Positions 38,701 through 50,912 of a stretch of DNA of 64,000 bases are shown piece after piece. This DNA comes from Candidatus Rokuibacteriota bacterium. GTDB taxonomy: Bacteria; Methylomirabilota; Methylomirabilia; Rokubacteriales; CSP1-6. The number at the start of each line of letters is the position of its first letter. Positions within the stretch are counted from its first letter, which is position 1. A program made the position numbers and the translations under genes. The notes under the pieces were generated by a model. That model was not told the origin of the DNA and ran no database searches. It saw only the letters and a list, made by a program, of their open reading frames with translations. Location of the stretch: the NCBI GenBank assembly GCA_016184365.1, contig JACPCW010000073.1:1-64000 (forward strand), written 5' to 3'.

Positions 38701-40443
38701 GGAGAGTTCGCGCTCCGCCGGCTGTTCGAAGCGAAGCCGGCCATGGCGTCGACGCCTGCCGCGAAGGCGCCGGTCGCCGCCGCTCCGGCTGCGCCCCCGG
38801 AGTTCCACATACGCGAAGCCGTGTTCGAAGACGGCGCGGTCACCGTGTCGGATGCCATCGTGACGCCTCCGGCCCGGTTCGACGTGAGCGGCAGCCGCCT
38901 GGTCGTTCAGGATTTCGTGTGGCCGTCGACGCGTCCCATGAAGCTCCATCTCACCTCGCCGGCGCCGGGTGGCGGCAAGCTCGACATCGCCGGAACCTTC
39001 GCGCTCGATCCCGTCCGGCTCGACATGCGTGCGGTGCTCGACGGCGTTGCGTTGGCGCCGGCGCAGCCGTACCTGCCGATCGAGGGCCTCGTCACCGGCC
39101 GCGTCACGGGCGATCTCGCCTTCAAGATGGCAGCCGAGCCGCTCGCCGTCTCCGTCACCGGGCAGGCGCGCGTGCAGAGATTCCGGCTCAGCGACGGCGA
39201 CCGTCCCGTCATCACCGTCGGGCGTGTCGAGACGACCGGCATCGATGTCGATTGGCCGAAGCGCATTGCCGTGCAGAGCGTGCGGTTCGCGCGGCCACGA
39301 CTGCTCATCGAGCGCGATGCCGAGGGCGACTTCGCGATCCAGCGACTCGTGACGCCGCGTCGCGAGCCCGCGGCGGCGGCGGTCCCGTCGACCCCAGGCG
39401 AGTCAGCCGCGCCATCCGCCGTGCCGGCGGAGCTCACGATCGACGTCGGCCAGCTCAAGTTCGAGCGGGCGTCGGCGCGCTTCGTCGATCACGGCACGCG
39501 GCCCGCCTACGCCGAGGAGCTGAACGACGTCGAGATCGCGATCACCGGGCTCACGACCGCGCCGAACCGCCCGGTGCGGTTCGCGACGACCGGTGTCATG
39601 CCCGGGGGCGCGTCGCTCAAGGTCACCGGAGAAGGCACCGCCGGCGATCGCCCGGTGCTCGATCTCGACGTCACGCTGCGCGACATCGTCGTGCCGCGCG
39701 CGAATCCGTACCTCGACAAGTACACGTCGTGGACGGCGACGCGCGGCAGGCTCAGCGTGTCGGCGAAGTACCACCTCGAAGGCACGCGGCTCGACGCGCG
39801 CCACGACATCGTCGTCGCGCAGCTCGACGTGGAGAAGAGCGAGGCGGACGACGAGGTCGAGCGGAGGCTCGGCATGCCCCTCGGTTTCCTCGTCGCCGTC
39901 ATGAAGAACGCGCGCGGCGAGATCCGCCTGTCGCTGCCCGTCTCGGGCGACGTCGGCACCGGGACGTACGAGTTTCGTGAGGCGGTGTGGGGCGCCGTGC
40001 GCGCGGCCATGCTGCGGCTCGTCGCGCTGCCGTTCAGCCGCATCGGCTCGATCTTCGTGAGCGAGGACTCGAAGCTGACGGGGCTGACGATCGCGCCGGT
40101 GACGTTCGAGGCGGGCACGACGCGGCGGACACCGGGGACGGACGGGCACCTCGAACGCGTCGCCGCGTTCCTGCGCGATACGCCGTCGGCGAACGTGGCG
40201 CTGACGCCGATCCTCACCGCGGCCGACGTCGAGGCGCTGAAATCGAGCGCCGCGCCGGCGAGCACGGAGCCGACGCCCGCCGACGCGGTACGCGCGCTCG
40301 CGGCCGGTCGCCTCGACGCCGTGCGCGACGCGATCCTCAAGGCGGCGAGCATCGATCCGACCCGGATCACCGCGCCCCGCCGGCGCACGCCACTCGTCGA
40401 GACGGTCGGCGTCGGGCGCGTCGAATTCGACCTCCGGCCATGA
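35761..40443 (+). CDS. large AsmA/DUF748-like protein with internal repeats
   Basis: ~1560-aa ORF with N-terminal hydrophobic segment, AsmA-like beta-rich repeats; exact start uncertain (possibly upstream near 35707). Confidence 0.82.
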   Translation: MLAAATVIALPEIIRRAAIAGLGAATGRTVALASVDVSLRQRRIALRGLSITDRDGQPLASLDRVEARLRSRDLLRGHLHLVDVAVDKPTVRIVRTGPAEFNISDLFGGEKKRGGGMLAVTVDRFALDGGTVVVEDRTLNPARTWRIDAMRAEARDVSSVAGARPGVATLNAVAAGSPIALWVTDLRLDPLRLHATVSARDIDATLVGIYLPPASPLTPTAGVVNIAGTVRHDAASGSRIGFDVGFANVELHRPGQSHPFVLAPAVRLTVETLDVRAGVIDLGRLTLGAERVTLQDAGKRRWTADGIAIDVLNASSNRQATPGTATARATFAGASASVWVTNFRLAPVELHATTIVRNVDAGLLKVYLPPDRPVQPERGVVNASMQLDHDAKSGTRMTIDAGFRNVDLRLPAQSVTAESLRLLVEDVRLATGVVTVGRVGLTGELVTIEDRTVKPAHKWPVRNLAVEATRLSSRREDTQGVATLRATVAGAPVSVWATRVRIEPLALHATVMLRQIDVAVVRPYLPAHVPVELERGVVDASLRVDLARDEGVRVDLDARLTGMAARSREADGPRLQMSEMRVTVAEARRKGEQSSVGRFELQGRGSITGLRPGPPKLELERWHVAAEDLTWPVRAPARLEVSAKAVDRSEVSARGTVQLTKPLPEIAWSADVEAELTSINLEQFAGLAPATQGLSGRVRGTFAGTVAWAGTLTARMRGDASASRLALVEDGRTLVSARRVQAAAVDVQWPERVAVQQIRLTQPGIRLERNRQGALSLATRFAGTTTTTTPSPPATGDAPRRSGPEIAVAEVVVEAGNVSFADRLAFEPVLIDLPRVDATLRDLTWPARGPARIKLDAAMMLGGTVAVEGTVVAEPASVDLNIDVKGIEAASIQAYAPFRARVRGRLDARLTVSGPLTPALRLTAKGEAAMRNVTIGDAQRTLLTVAGIEVTGIDAVWPERVNVDAVRVRRSWALIERTPDGEFALRRLFEAKPAMASTPAAKAPVAAAPAAPPEFHIREAVFEDGAVTVSDAIVTPPARFDVSGSRLVVQDFVWPSTRPMKLHLTSPAPGGGKLDIAGTFALDPVRLDMRAVLDGVALAPAQPYLPIEGLVTGRVTGDLAFKMAAEPLAVSVTGQARVQRFRLSDGDRPVITVGRVETTGIDVDWPKRIAVQSVRFARPRLLIERDAEGDFAIQRLVTPRREPAAAAVPSTPGESAAPSAVPAELTIDVGQLKFERASARFVDHGTRPAYAEELNDVEIAITGLTTAPNRPVRFATTGVMPGGASLKVTGEGTAGDRPVLDLDVTLRDIVVPRANPYLDKYTSWTATRGRLSVSAKYHLEGTRLDARHDIVVAQLDVEKSEADDEVERRLGMPLGFLVAVMKNARGEIRLSLPVSGDVGTGTYEFREAVWGAVRAAMLRLVALPFSRIGSIFVSEDSKLTGLTIAPVTFEAGTTRRTPGTDGHLERVAAFLRDTPSANVALTPILTAADVEALKSSAAPASTEPTPADAVRALAAGRLDAVRDAILKAASIDPTRITAPRRRTPLVETVGVGRVEFDLRP

Positions 40444-40580
40444 CGAACGCTCGCACGCGCGACGAGAGACCGCTGAAGCCGACGCTCGACGTGCGACCGC
40501 TGACGCCGGCGCGCTGGCCCGATCTCGAGAAGCTCTTCGAGCCACGCGGCGCCTGCGCCGGCTGCTGGTGCATGTTTCCG
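40440..40580 (+). pseudogene. 5' fragment of a GNAT-like acetyltransferase
   Basis: LDVRPLTPARWPDLEKLFEPRGACAGCWCMF then homology-like sequence ends abruptly. Confidence 0.5.
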
Positions 40581-40667
40581 CGCCTGACCCATAGTCCACG
40601 CCCGGGTTATCCTCACCGGCGCCCGTACCGTTGGCTACACCGAAGGCACGAACCAGGAGATTCCCAT

Positions 40668-41570
40668 ATGCCGAGCTGGACACCACCGACGCAGGATCGG
40701 GTCGAGGACTACTTCAAGGAGCTGAACAACTGGGGCCGCTGGGGCGACGCCGACCAGCGCGGCACCGTGAATCTCATCACGCCGGCCAAGCAGGACGCGG
40801 CGCGCGCGCTCGTGCGCCTCGGCCGCACCGTGTCGCTCGCGCGCGACATCGGCGCCGGCGGCGTGCTCGGCTACCACATCACCTACCCGTCGCCGCGCGA
40901 GCGCTCCGACGTCGTGCTCGACCGCTTCGACCTCGTCTATCACGGCTACTGGGTCACGCACGTCGACGCGCTCTGCCACGTCGCCTGGGACGGCGAGCTC
41001 TACAATGGCCGGCCGTTCAAGACGAACTTCACGCAGGCCGGCGCGACGTGGTGCCCGATCGATCCGCTGTTCGACGGCATCACGTCACGCGGCGTGCTGC
41101 TCGACGTCGCCTCGGCGCGGAAGGACGGCTACGTCACCGTCGGCAACCCGGTGACGCCGAAGGACCTCGACGACGCGGCCGCCCGCGCCGGCGTGACGGT
41201 CGAGCCCGGCGACGTTCTCGTCCTGCACAGCGGCGACGCGGCGTTTCGCACGGCGCATCCCGACTGGGTGCCGCGCGTGTCGCCGCATCCCGGACTGCAC
41301 GTCGCCTGTCTCGAATGGTTCCGCGCGCACGACATCGCGGCGATCGCGTGGGACATGATGGACGAGCGACCCGTGAGCTACCCCGGCTTCTTCATGGGCA
41401 CGCACCTCGCCATTCCGTTCCTCGGGCTGGCGCTGATCGACAACACGATGACGGACCGCGTGGCCGCGGCGTGCCGCGAGCTCGGACGCCACGAGTTCCT
41501 GTTCACCGTCGCGCCGCTCCGGATTCCGGGCTCGACCGGGGCGCCCGCGCATCCGCTCGCGATCTTCTGA
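40668..41570 (+). CDS. cyclase family protein (kynurenine formamidase-like)
   Basis: WGRWGDADQRGTVNLITPAKQ, THVDALCHVAWDGELYNGRP metal-binding motif. Confidence 0.9.
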   Translation: MPSWTPPTQDRVEDYFKELNNWGRWGDADQRGTVNLITPAKQDAARALVRLGRTVSLARDIGAGGVLGYHITYPSPRERSDVVLDRFDLVYHGYWVTHVDALCHVAWDGELYNGRPFKTNFTQAGATWCPIDPLFDGITSRGVLLDVASARKDGYVTVGNPVTPKDLDDAAARAGVTVEPGDVLVLHSGDAAFRTAHPDWVPRVSPHPGLHVACLEWFRAHDIAAIAWDMMDERPVSYPGFFMGTHLAIPFLGLALIDNTMTDRVAAACRELGRHEFLFTVAPLRIPGSTGAPAHPLAIF

Positions 41571-41619
41571 TCGCGGGCGCTGCGGCGATCAGCGAGGCGC
41601 GCGAAACCCAGTACGCGGG

Positions 41620-42081
41620 CTAGTACACGCCGCCGAGCTTGCGGTGATCCCAGGTGACGACGCGGGTGGGGTGAAACCGCATCCCCACGCGCTTCGGCGC
41701 CTGCTTCGCGACCACCGCTGCCACGGCGTCGGGCGTGGCGCCCGGCGAGTAGCGCGTCATCACGGCGATCCCGATGGGCGTGACCGCCGGCACGTCGTGC
41801 ACCAGCTCGACGTCGCACTCGAGCATCGCGCCGCGCAGCTCGTGATAGAGCTCGCCGGCTTCGACCTGCAGGGTCGCTTGCGGCCGCCGCTCGAGGTTGC
41901 GCGCCTTCTGGGATTTCGCGAAGGTCCACGCCGTGATGCGCCCGTCGTCGACGACATACCAGAGCGGCATCAGGTGCGGGCGGCCGTTCGGGCCGATCGT
42001 CGCGCACGTGATGATGCGCTGCTCCTCGAGAAAGCGGGTCAGCTCCTCCTGCGACATCGTGATCTCGACACGACGGGACAT
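41620..42081 (-). CDS. pyridoxamine 5'-phosphate oxidase family protein
   Basis: FLEEQRIITCATIGPNGRPHLMPLWYVVDDGRITAWTFAKSQKARNLERRPQATLQVEAG. Confidence 0.88.
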   Translation of the reverse strand: MSRRVEITMSQEELTRFLEEQRIITCATIGPNGRPHLMPLWYVVDDGRITAWTFAKSQKARNLERRPQATLQVEAGELYHELRGAMLECDVELVHDVPAVTPIGIAVMTRYSPGATPDAVAAVVAKQAPKRVGMRFHPTRVVTWDHRKLGGVY

Positions 42082-42132
42082 GGCACACTCCTTTGACGTG
42101 ATGGATCCCCAGCGTACCCGGAGACAGGCATC

Positions 42133-43104
42133 ATGAACGTTCTCGTGACCGGCGCCACCGGTTTCGTCATGGCGAACCTCGTGCGCCACCTCGCGGCCGA
42201 AGGCCATGACGTCGTCGCCGCGGATCGCGTCGCACCCGACGACGCGCTCGAGCGGTTCACCGCCGGGCTGCCCGGCCGCGTCGACTTCCGCACGTTGGAC
42301 GTGAAGGACCGCAACGCGATCCGCGGTCTCGTCGCCGGCGCGCGCCCAGCGCGCGTCGTGCACGGCGCCGCGATCACGTCGGTGCCGCCCGAGGCCGAGC
42401 GCGCACGCTTTCTGGACACCGTCGAAGTGAACGTGCTCGGCACCTTGAACATGCTGGACGCGCTTCGCGAGGCCGGCGCCGGGCGCGTCGTCGTCGTGTC
42501 GAGCGGCAGCGTGTACGGCAATCGACCGCACGTGATGCCGGTCGCGGAGAGCGACGTCACCCAGCCGGTCGGCGTGTATCCGTGGAGCAAGTGGGCCGGC
42601 GAATCGTTCGCGCGCCGGTTCGCGGAGGTGCATCGGCTCGACGTCGCCGTCGTGCGGCTTGCATCGCCGTTCGGACCGTTCGAACGCGACACGGGCTCGC
42701 GGCCGCTGCTCTCGCCCATCGCGTACTGGACGCTCGCCGCGCTCCGCGGACAGCCGCTTCATGCCTCCGGCGCCAGGACATTCATGCGCGACGCCATCTA
42801 CGCGCCGGACGTCGCGAGTGGCATCGCCGCCGTGCTCCTCGCCGACCGGCTCGGCCACGACGTCTACAACGTCGGCTGGGGACGCGGCGCGACGACGGAC
42901 GAAACGATCGCCGCGCTGCAACGACTGGTGCCCGGGCTCGAGATCGAGTTCCATCCCGACCAGACATCGCCGTGGGGCTCCACGATGCGCGGGCCGCTCG
43001 CCGTCGACCGCCTGTGCGGCGACCTCGGATGGCGGCCGCGCTACGACCTCGATTCCGGGCTCGCCGCCTATCTGGACTGGCTGCGCAAGGAGCGGCAGGC
43101 ATGA
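42133..43104 (+). CDS. NAD-dependent epimerase/dehydratase (extended SDR)
   Basis: NVLVTGATGFVMANLVRHLAAEGHDVV, VVSSGSVYG, YPWSKWAGE. Confidence 0.92.
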   Translation: MNVLVTGATGFVMANLVRHLAAEGHDVVAADRVAPDDALERFTAGLPGRVDFRTLDVKDRNAIRGLVAGARPARVVHGAAITSVPPEAERARFLDTVEVNVLGTLNMLDALREAGAGRVVVVSSGSVYGNRPHVMPVAESDVTQPVGVYPWSKWAGESFARRFAEVHRLDVAVVRLASPFGPFERDTGSRPLLSPIAYWTLAALRGQPLHASGARTFMRDAIYAPDVASGIAAVLLADRLGHDVYNVGWGRGATTDETIAALQRLVPGLEIEFHPDQTSPWGSTMRGPLAVDRLCGDLGWRPRYDLDSGLAAYLDWLRKERQA

Positions 43105-43601
43105 TGGACGCGAGCGACATCGACCGCCTCGTCGGCGAGACGCTCGAGCGTCTCGGCGTGCCGTACGAGATCATGCAGATCGATCCGGACTTCGCGGACA
43201 CCGCCCAGTTCTGCGAGCGCTACGGCATTCCGCTCGACCAGTCGGCGAACACGATCATCGTCGCCTCCAAGAAAGAGCCGAAGCAGTACGCGGCGTGCCT
43301 CGTGCTGGCCACGACGCGGCTCGACGTGAACCACGCCGTCCGGAAGCTGATGAACGTCTCGCGCCTGTCGTTCGCCACCGCGGAGGAAACACGCGATCTC
43401 ACCGGCATGATGATCGGCGGCGTCACGGTGTTCGCGCTGCCGCCGGACCTGCCGATCTACGTCGACGCGGCGGTCATGGCGCCCGAGTGGATCATCGTCG
43501 GCGGCGGCAGCCGATCGACGAAGATCAGGACGTCGCCGGAGTCGCTGCGCCGGCTCCCGAACGCGCAGGTCGTCTCCGGCCTCGCCACCCCAATCGCATG
43601 A
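43101..43601 (+). CDS. YbaK/EbsC family aminoacyl-tRNA deacylase-like protein
   Basis: EIMQIDPDFADTAQFCERYGIPLDQSANTIIVASKKEPKQYAACLVLATTRLDVN; overlaps previous stop (ATGA). Confidence 0.85.
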   Translation: MMDASDIDRLVGETLERLGVPYEIMQIDPDFADTAQFCERYGIPLDQSANTIIVASKKEPKQYAACLVLATTRLDVNHAVRKLMNVSRLSFATAEETRDLTGMMIGGVTVFALPPDLPIYVDAAVMAPEWIIVGGGSRSTKIRTSPESLRRLPNAQVVSGLATPIA

Positions 43602-43620
43602 CCGGCGAGAACCGGCAGGC

Positions 43621-43700
43621 CGAGGAGCGCCACGGCTCCGCCGGGGCGCTTCCGAGCATCGGGGGGTGTGGGGGCCATGTCGGGGCCCCCACCTCGATGG
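43621..43700 (+). repeat. copy 4 of dispersed two-hairpin intergenic repeat
   Basis: cgaggagcgccacggctccgccggggcgcttccgagcatcggggggtgtgggggccatgtcggggcccccacctcgatgg. Confidence 0.9.
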
Positions 43701-44386
43701 AAGGCACGTTCTCGATCATCGGCCGGTGCGCGAAGACGGGCATGTTCGGCATCGCGATCTCCACGAGCGAGATGGCCGTCGGCTCGCGCTGCGTGCACGT
43801 CGCGCCCGGTGTCGGCGCCATGATCTCGCAGGCGTCGAGCAATCCACGGCTCGGCCATCTCGGTCTCAACCTCCTGCGCCAGGGTTATCCGGCAGCGCGC
43901 GTCGTCGACGAGCTCGCGGCCAGCGACCCCTTCGTCGAGCGCCGTCAGCTCGGGTGCATCGACCTCGCCGGCCGCTCGGCCGGGCGCACGGGATCCGGCA
44001 ACAAGCCGTGGGCGGGACATCGCGCGGCGGACGACGTCGTCGCGGCGGCGAACAACGTCGTCGGCGCCGCGGTGATGGAGTCGATGTTCGAGACGTTCGG
44101 GAAAACGGCGGAGCTGCCGCTGTGGGAGCGCCTGCTGCAGGCGCTCGAAGCCGGCAAGCGCGCGGGCGGCGAGCCGCACGGCGAGAAATCCGGCGCCCTC
44201 TATGTCATGGACGCGCAACCGTTCGCGCTCGTGGACCTGCGCGTCGATCTGCATCCGGAGCCGGTCGCCGAGCTCCGCCGGCTCGCCGACCAGTACTTCC
44301 CGCTGGTCGCGTACTACCGTCTGCGGCCGCTCGATCCGAATCTGCCAGGCGCGGCGGACTGGCTGGCGAGCCGCGAGCGCGGCTGA
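43697..44386 (+). CDS. DUF1028 domain-containing protein
   Basis: MEGTFSIIGRCAKTGMFGIAISTSEMAVGSRCVHVAPGVGAMISQASSNPRLG, characteristic of DUF1028. Confidence 0.88.
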   Translation: MEGTFSIIGRCAKTGMFGIAISTSEMAVGSRCVHVAPGVGAMISQASSNPRLGHLGLNLLRQGYPAARVVDELAASDPFVERRQLGCIDLAGRSAGRTGSGNKPWAGHRAADDVVAAANNVVGAAVMESMFETFGKTAELPLWERLLQALEAGKRAGGEPHGEKSGALYVMDAQPFALVDLRVDLHPEPVAELRRLADQYFPLVAYYRLRPLDPNLPGAADWLASRERG

Positions 44387-44586
44387 CCAACCGTAGCTGA
44401 CCGCTGGCGGCGCGCACGCCGTGCGCGTTCGGTTCGCGAGACGAACGTTTCGTCGAGGTACGCATCGAACGCTCGCTCCCATCCCTGGGGAGACCGTCGA
44501 TCATGCCGCTGGAGGCGAGGAGCAGATCGCTTTGCGGGCGCGCCGGACGGCGAGTGCGTTTCTTCATCATGGTTGCCGCGGACGAG

Positions 44587-46608
44587 CTACGCGAGCGCCA
44601 CGTCGACGCACGCGTCGAACGACGCCTGACCGCCCGAGAACCCGAACACGTCGACCGCCTCGTCGGGCAGCACCGCGTCACCCGCGGTCAGCGTGTTCAG
44701 TCCCTCCCAGCCGTCGCGCATCCACACCGTGCCGGCCGGAATGCGCGCCGTCACGCACGCGCGCGCCCGCATCTCGCCGCGCGCGTTCCAGATCCGGATC
44801 GCCGCGCCGTCGCTGACCCCGCGCGCCGCCGCGTCGCTCTGCGCGATCCACAGCTCCGGCTCGGGGTCGGCTTCGGCGAGCGACGGCAACGCGCGCCCGT
44901 GATCGTAGAACGCGTGGAAGTGCGTGAGCGTGCGGCCCTGCCGGAAGCGGAGCGGAAACGACTCGGCCGGCAGCGGCTCGTACGTCGGCAACGCCGGCAG
45001 CCCCAGCGCGGCGGCCCGCTCGGAATGGAACTCGACCTTTCCGGATGGCGTCGCAAACGTCAGGTCGGGATGACCGACGTGCGAGACGTCGAGCGCACGG
45101 ATCCCGCCTTCCGCCGCGAGGGCCGCGACGGTGGCGTGCCGCGTCCGCGGATGATCGAGGATCGCGTCGAGCGGTCCCGTCTCGTCGTCCCACGGAAAGA
45201 AGTCCTTCACCTCGAGCCGGCGCGCCAGCTCGCGCACGAGCCACATCGGCGACCGGCACTCGCCCGCCGGCTCGACGATCTTCGGCATCAGGTAGAGATG
45301 CGTGTTGGTCGCCTTCGCGCCGAGCTCCTCGACCCACGCGGTGGCCGGCAACACGATGTCGGCGAAGCGCCGCGACGTGTCGTTCATGAACAGATCGAAG
45401 CTCACGACGAGGTCGAGCCGGGCGAGGCCCTGCGCCACGCGTCCCGAATCGGCGAACGACGACAGCATGTCCGTCCCCGCGAGCACGAGCACACGCACGG
45501 TGCCGTCGACCAGCGCGTCCGCGATGCGCGACATCTGGTTCGGCACGTAGCGCCCGGGCGGCCGGCGGTCGTCGGCGGTGATGTTCGCGAGGTGCGTGCC
45601 GGCGCCGTGTCGCGGACCGAAGCCTCCGCCCGGAATACCGAGGTTGCCGGTGAGCGCGGGCAGGCACGCGATCGCGCGACTCGCCTGCCACCCGGCCGTG
45701 CCCTTGTACATGGAGCTCCCGCCGATGACGATCATCGCCGGCTTCGTCGTCGCGTACCGCCGGGCGAGCGCGACGATGCGCTCGGCGGAGACGCCCGTGA
45801 TCGGCGCCGCCCATGCCGGCGAGTACGCGCGCACGTGTTCCGCGAGCCGCTCGAACCCGACCGAATGCCGCGCGACGAAGTCGCGGTCGTAGCGCTGCTG
45901 CGCCACGATGACGTGCATCATCGCGAGCGCCAGCGCGGCGTCGGTGCCCGGCTTGATGACGACGACCTCGTCCGACTGGCGCGCGGCCTCGGTCTCGCGG
46001 ACATCGATCGTGACGACGTGCGCGCCGCGCCGGCGCGCGGCGACCAGGTGCCGGCCGGTGTTCGGCTGGCTCGCGAGGTTCGCGCCCCACAGCACCACCA
46101 TCTGCGCGTGCTCGCCGAGGTCTTCCTTCGTGTTGACGTCGAGCACGCCGGTGATGCCGAGGCCAAAGGCGCCGAGGCCCCAGCAGATCATCGTCGCGTT
46201 CCACGACTGCGAGCCGTAGAGGTTCGCGAACCGCCGGAGCAGGTGTGAATGGAGCCGGGTGCCGTAGTTGTTGGCTGCCAGCCCGTGGCCCGTCCAGACC
46301 GCCACCGCTTCGGGACCGGCGGCGCGCATGCGCCCCGCGATCGTGTCGAGCGCCTCGTCCCAGCTCGCCTGGCGCCAGGCGCCCGAGCGCGCCGTCCGCA
46401 CCATCGGATGCAACACTCGGTGCGGGTTGTCGAGGATCTCGCGCGACGCCTGGCCGCGGATGCACAGGAACCCGCGACTGTCGGGGTTGTCGGGATCGCC
46501 GTGCACGCCGACGACGCGGCCGTCCTCGACGTCGACGAGCATCCCGCACAGCGTGGGATGGCAGTTCATCGGGCACATCGTGCGGTGGGTGGTCACGCTC
46601 ATGGTCAC
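44587..46608 (-). CDS. molybdopterin-dependent oxidoreductase (formate dehydrogenase/DMSO reductase family)
   Basis: 4Fe-4S motif CPMNCHPTLCGM; WGANLASQPNTGRHLVAARRRGAHVVTIDVR; full-length 673 aa. Confidence 0.93.
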   Translation of the reverse strand: MTMSVTTHRTMCPMNCHPTLCGMLVDVEDGRVVGVHGDPDNPDSRGFLCIRGQASREILDNPHRVLHPMVRTARSGAWRQASWDEALDTIAGRMRAAGPEAVAVWTGHGLAANNYGTRLHSHLLRRFANLYGSQSWNATMICWGLGAFGLGITGVLDVNTKEDLGEHAQMVVLWGANLASQPNTGRHLVAARRRGAHVVTIDVRETEAARQSDEVVVIKPGTDAALALAMMHVIVAQQRYDRDFVARHSVGFERLAEHVRAYSPAWAAPITGVSAERIVALARRYATTKPAMIVIGGSSMYKGTAGWQASRAIACLPALTGNLGIPGGGFGPRHGAGTHLANITADDRRPPGRYVPNQMSRIADALVDGTVRVLVLAGTDMLSSFADSGRVAQGLARLDLVVSFDLFMNDTSRRFADIVLPATAWVEELGAKATNTHLYLMPKIVEPAGECRSPMWLVRELARRLEVKDFFPWDDETGPLDAILDHPRTRHATVAALAAEGGIRALDVSHVGHPDLTFATPSGKVEFHSERAAALGLPALPTYEPLPAESFPLRFRQGRTLTHFHAFYDHGRALPSLAEADPEPELWIAQSDAAARGVSDGAAIRIWNARGEMRARACVTARIPAGTVWMRDGWEGLNTLTAGDAVLPDEAVDVFGFSGGQASFDACVDVALA

Positions 46609-47186
46609 GGGAGGAGATCGCCGACGCGAATGCGCGCAGTCGGGGCAGCGAGCGGCGTCACGATCGCTCCGGCGTCGAGCGCCACCACCGTCGCGTACGT
46701 CCAGCGCGGACGTACGCCGCTCTGCGCGTGCGGTTCACGATGGACCTCGAGCACGCGGTCGACGACGTTCAGGATCCAGTAGTCGGCGAGGCCGGCGCGC
46801 GCATAGGCGACGCGCTTTCGGCCTCGGGCGATGCGAAGCCCCGACAGCGCGACCTCGACGATGAGCGCCGGACGGGTCGGATGCGTGGCGCGGTAATCGC
46901 GCGGCGACCCAGGCACGACAGAGACATCCGGCTCGGGCTCGGAGCGGTCGTCGAGGGCGATCGGAAGCTGTTCACGCACCCACCAATCGGGTCCGAATGC
47001 AGCCCGGAGCGCCGTGGCGACGAGGCCGATCCCGGCCGCGTGCGGCGTGTATTGCGGCTCCTTGACGAGCAGGAGTCCATCCAGCAGTTCGATCGGCTCG
47101 TCCTCATCGAGCATCCCGCACTCGATGAGTCGCTCGTATTCGACGCGCGTCCAACGACGCGTCCGCGCGCGGTCCGGGCTGATCAC
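46605..47186 (-). CDS. Uma2 family endonuclease (DUF820), third paralog
   Basis: DDRSEPEPDVSVVPGSPRDYRATHPTRPALIVEVALSGL...YARAGLADYWILNVVDRVLEVHREP. Confidence 0.85.
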   Translation of the reverse strand: MISPDRARTRRWTRVEYERLIECGMLDEDEPIELLDGLLLVKEPQYTPHAAGIGLVATALRAAFGPDWWVREQLPIALDDRSEPEPDVSVVPGSPRDYRATHPTRPALIVEVALSGLRIARGRKRVAYARAGLADYWILNVVDRVLEVHREPHAQSGVRPRWTYATVVALDAGAIVTPLAAPTARIRVGDLLP

Positions 47187-47262
47187 GTAGCCGAGCGTAC
47201 GCGCCCGTCAGCACGGCCGTCAATGTCGCCAAGGCGATACACGACCGTTATAGTGGGCGCGC

Positions 47263-50901
<3,639 letters not shown>

Positions 50902-50912
50902 CATAACGATCG

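Noticed and set aside
39987-41570. 527-aa ORF suggesting a natural fusion protein with the cyclase domain
   Set aside because: Its first part is a shadow frame of DUF748; the cyclase-family start at 40668 is better supported. Only the GNAT-like fragment in between is retained as an observation.
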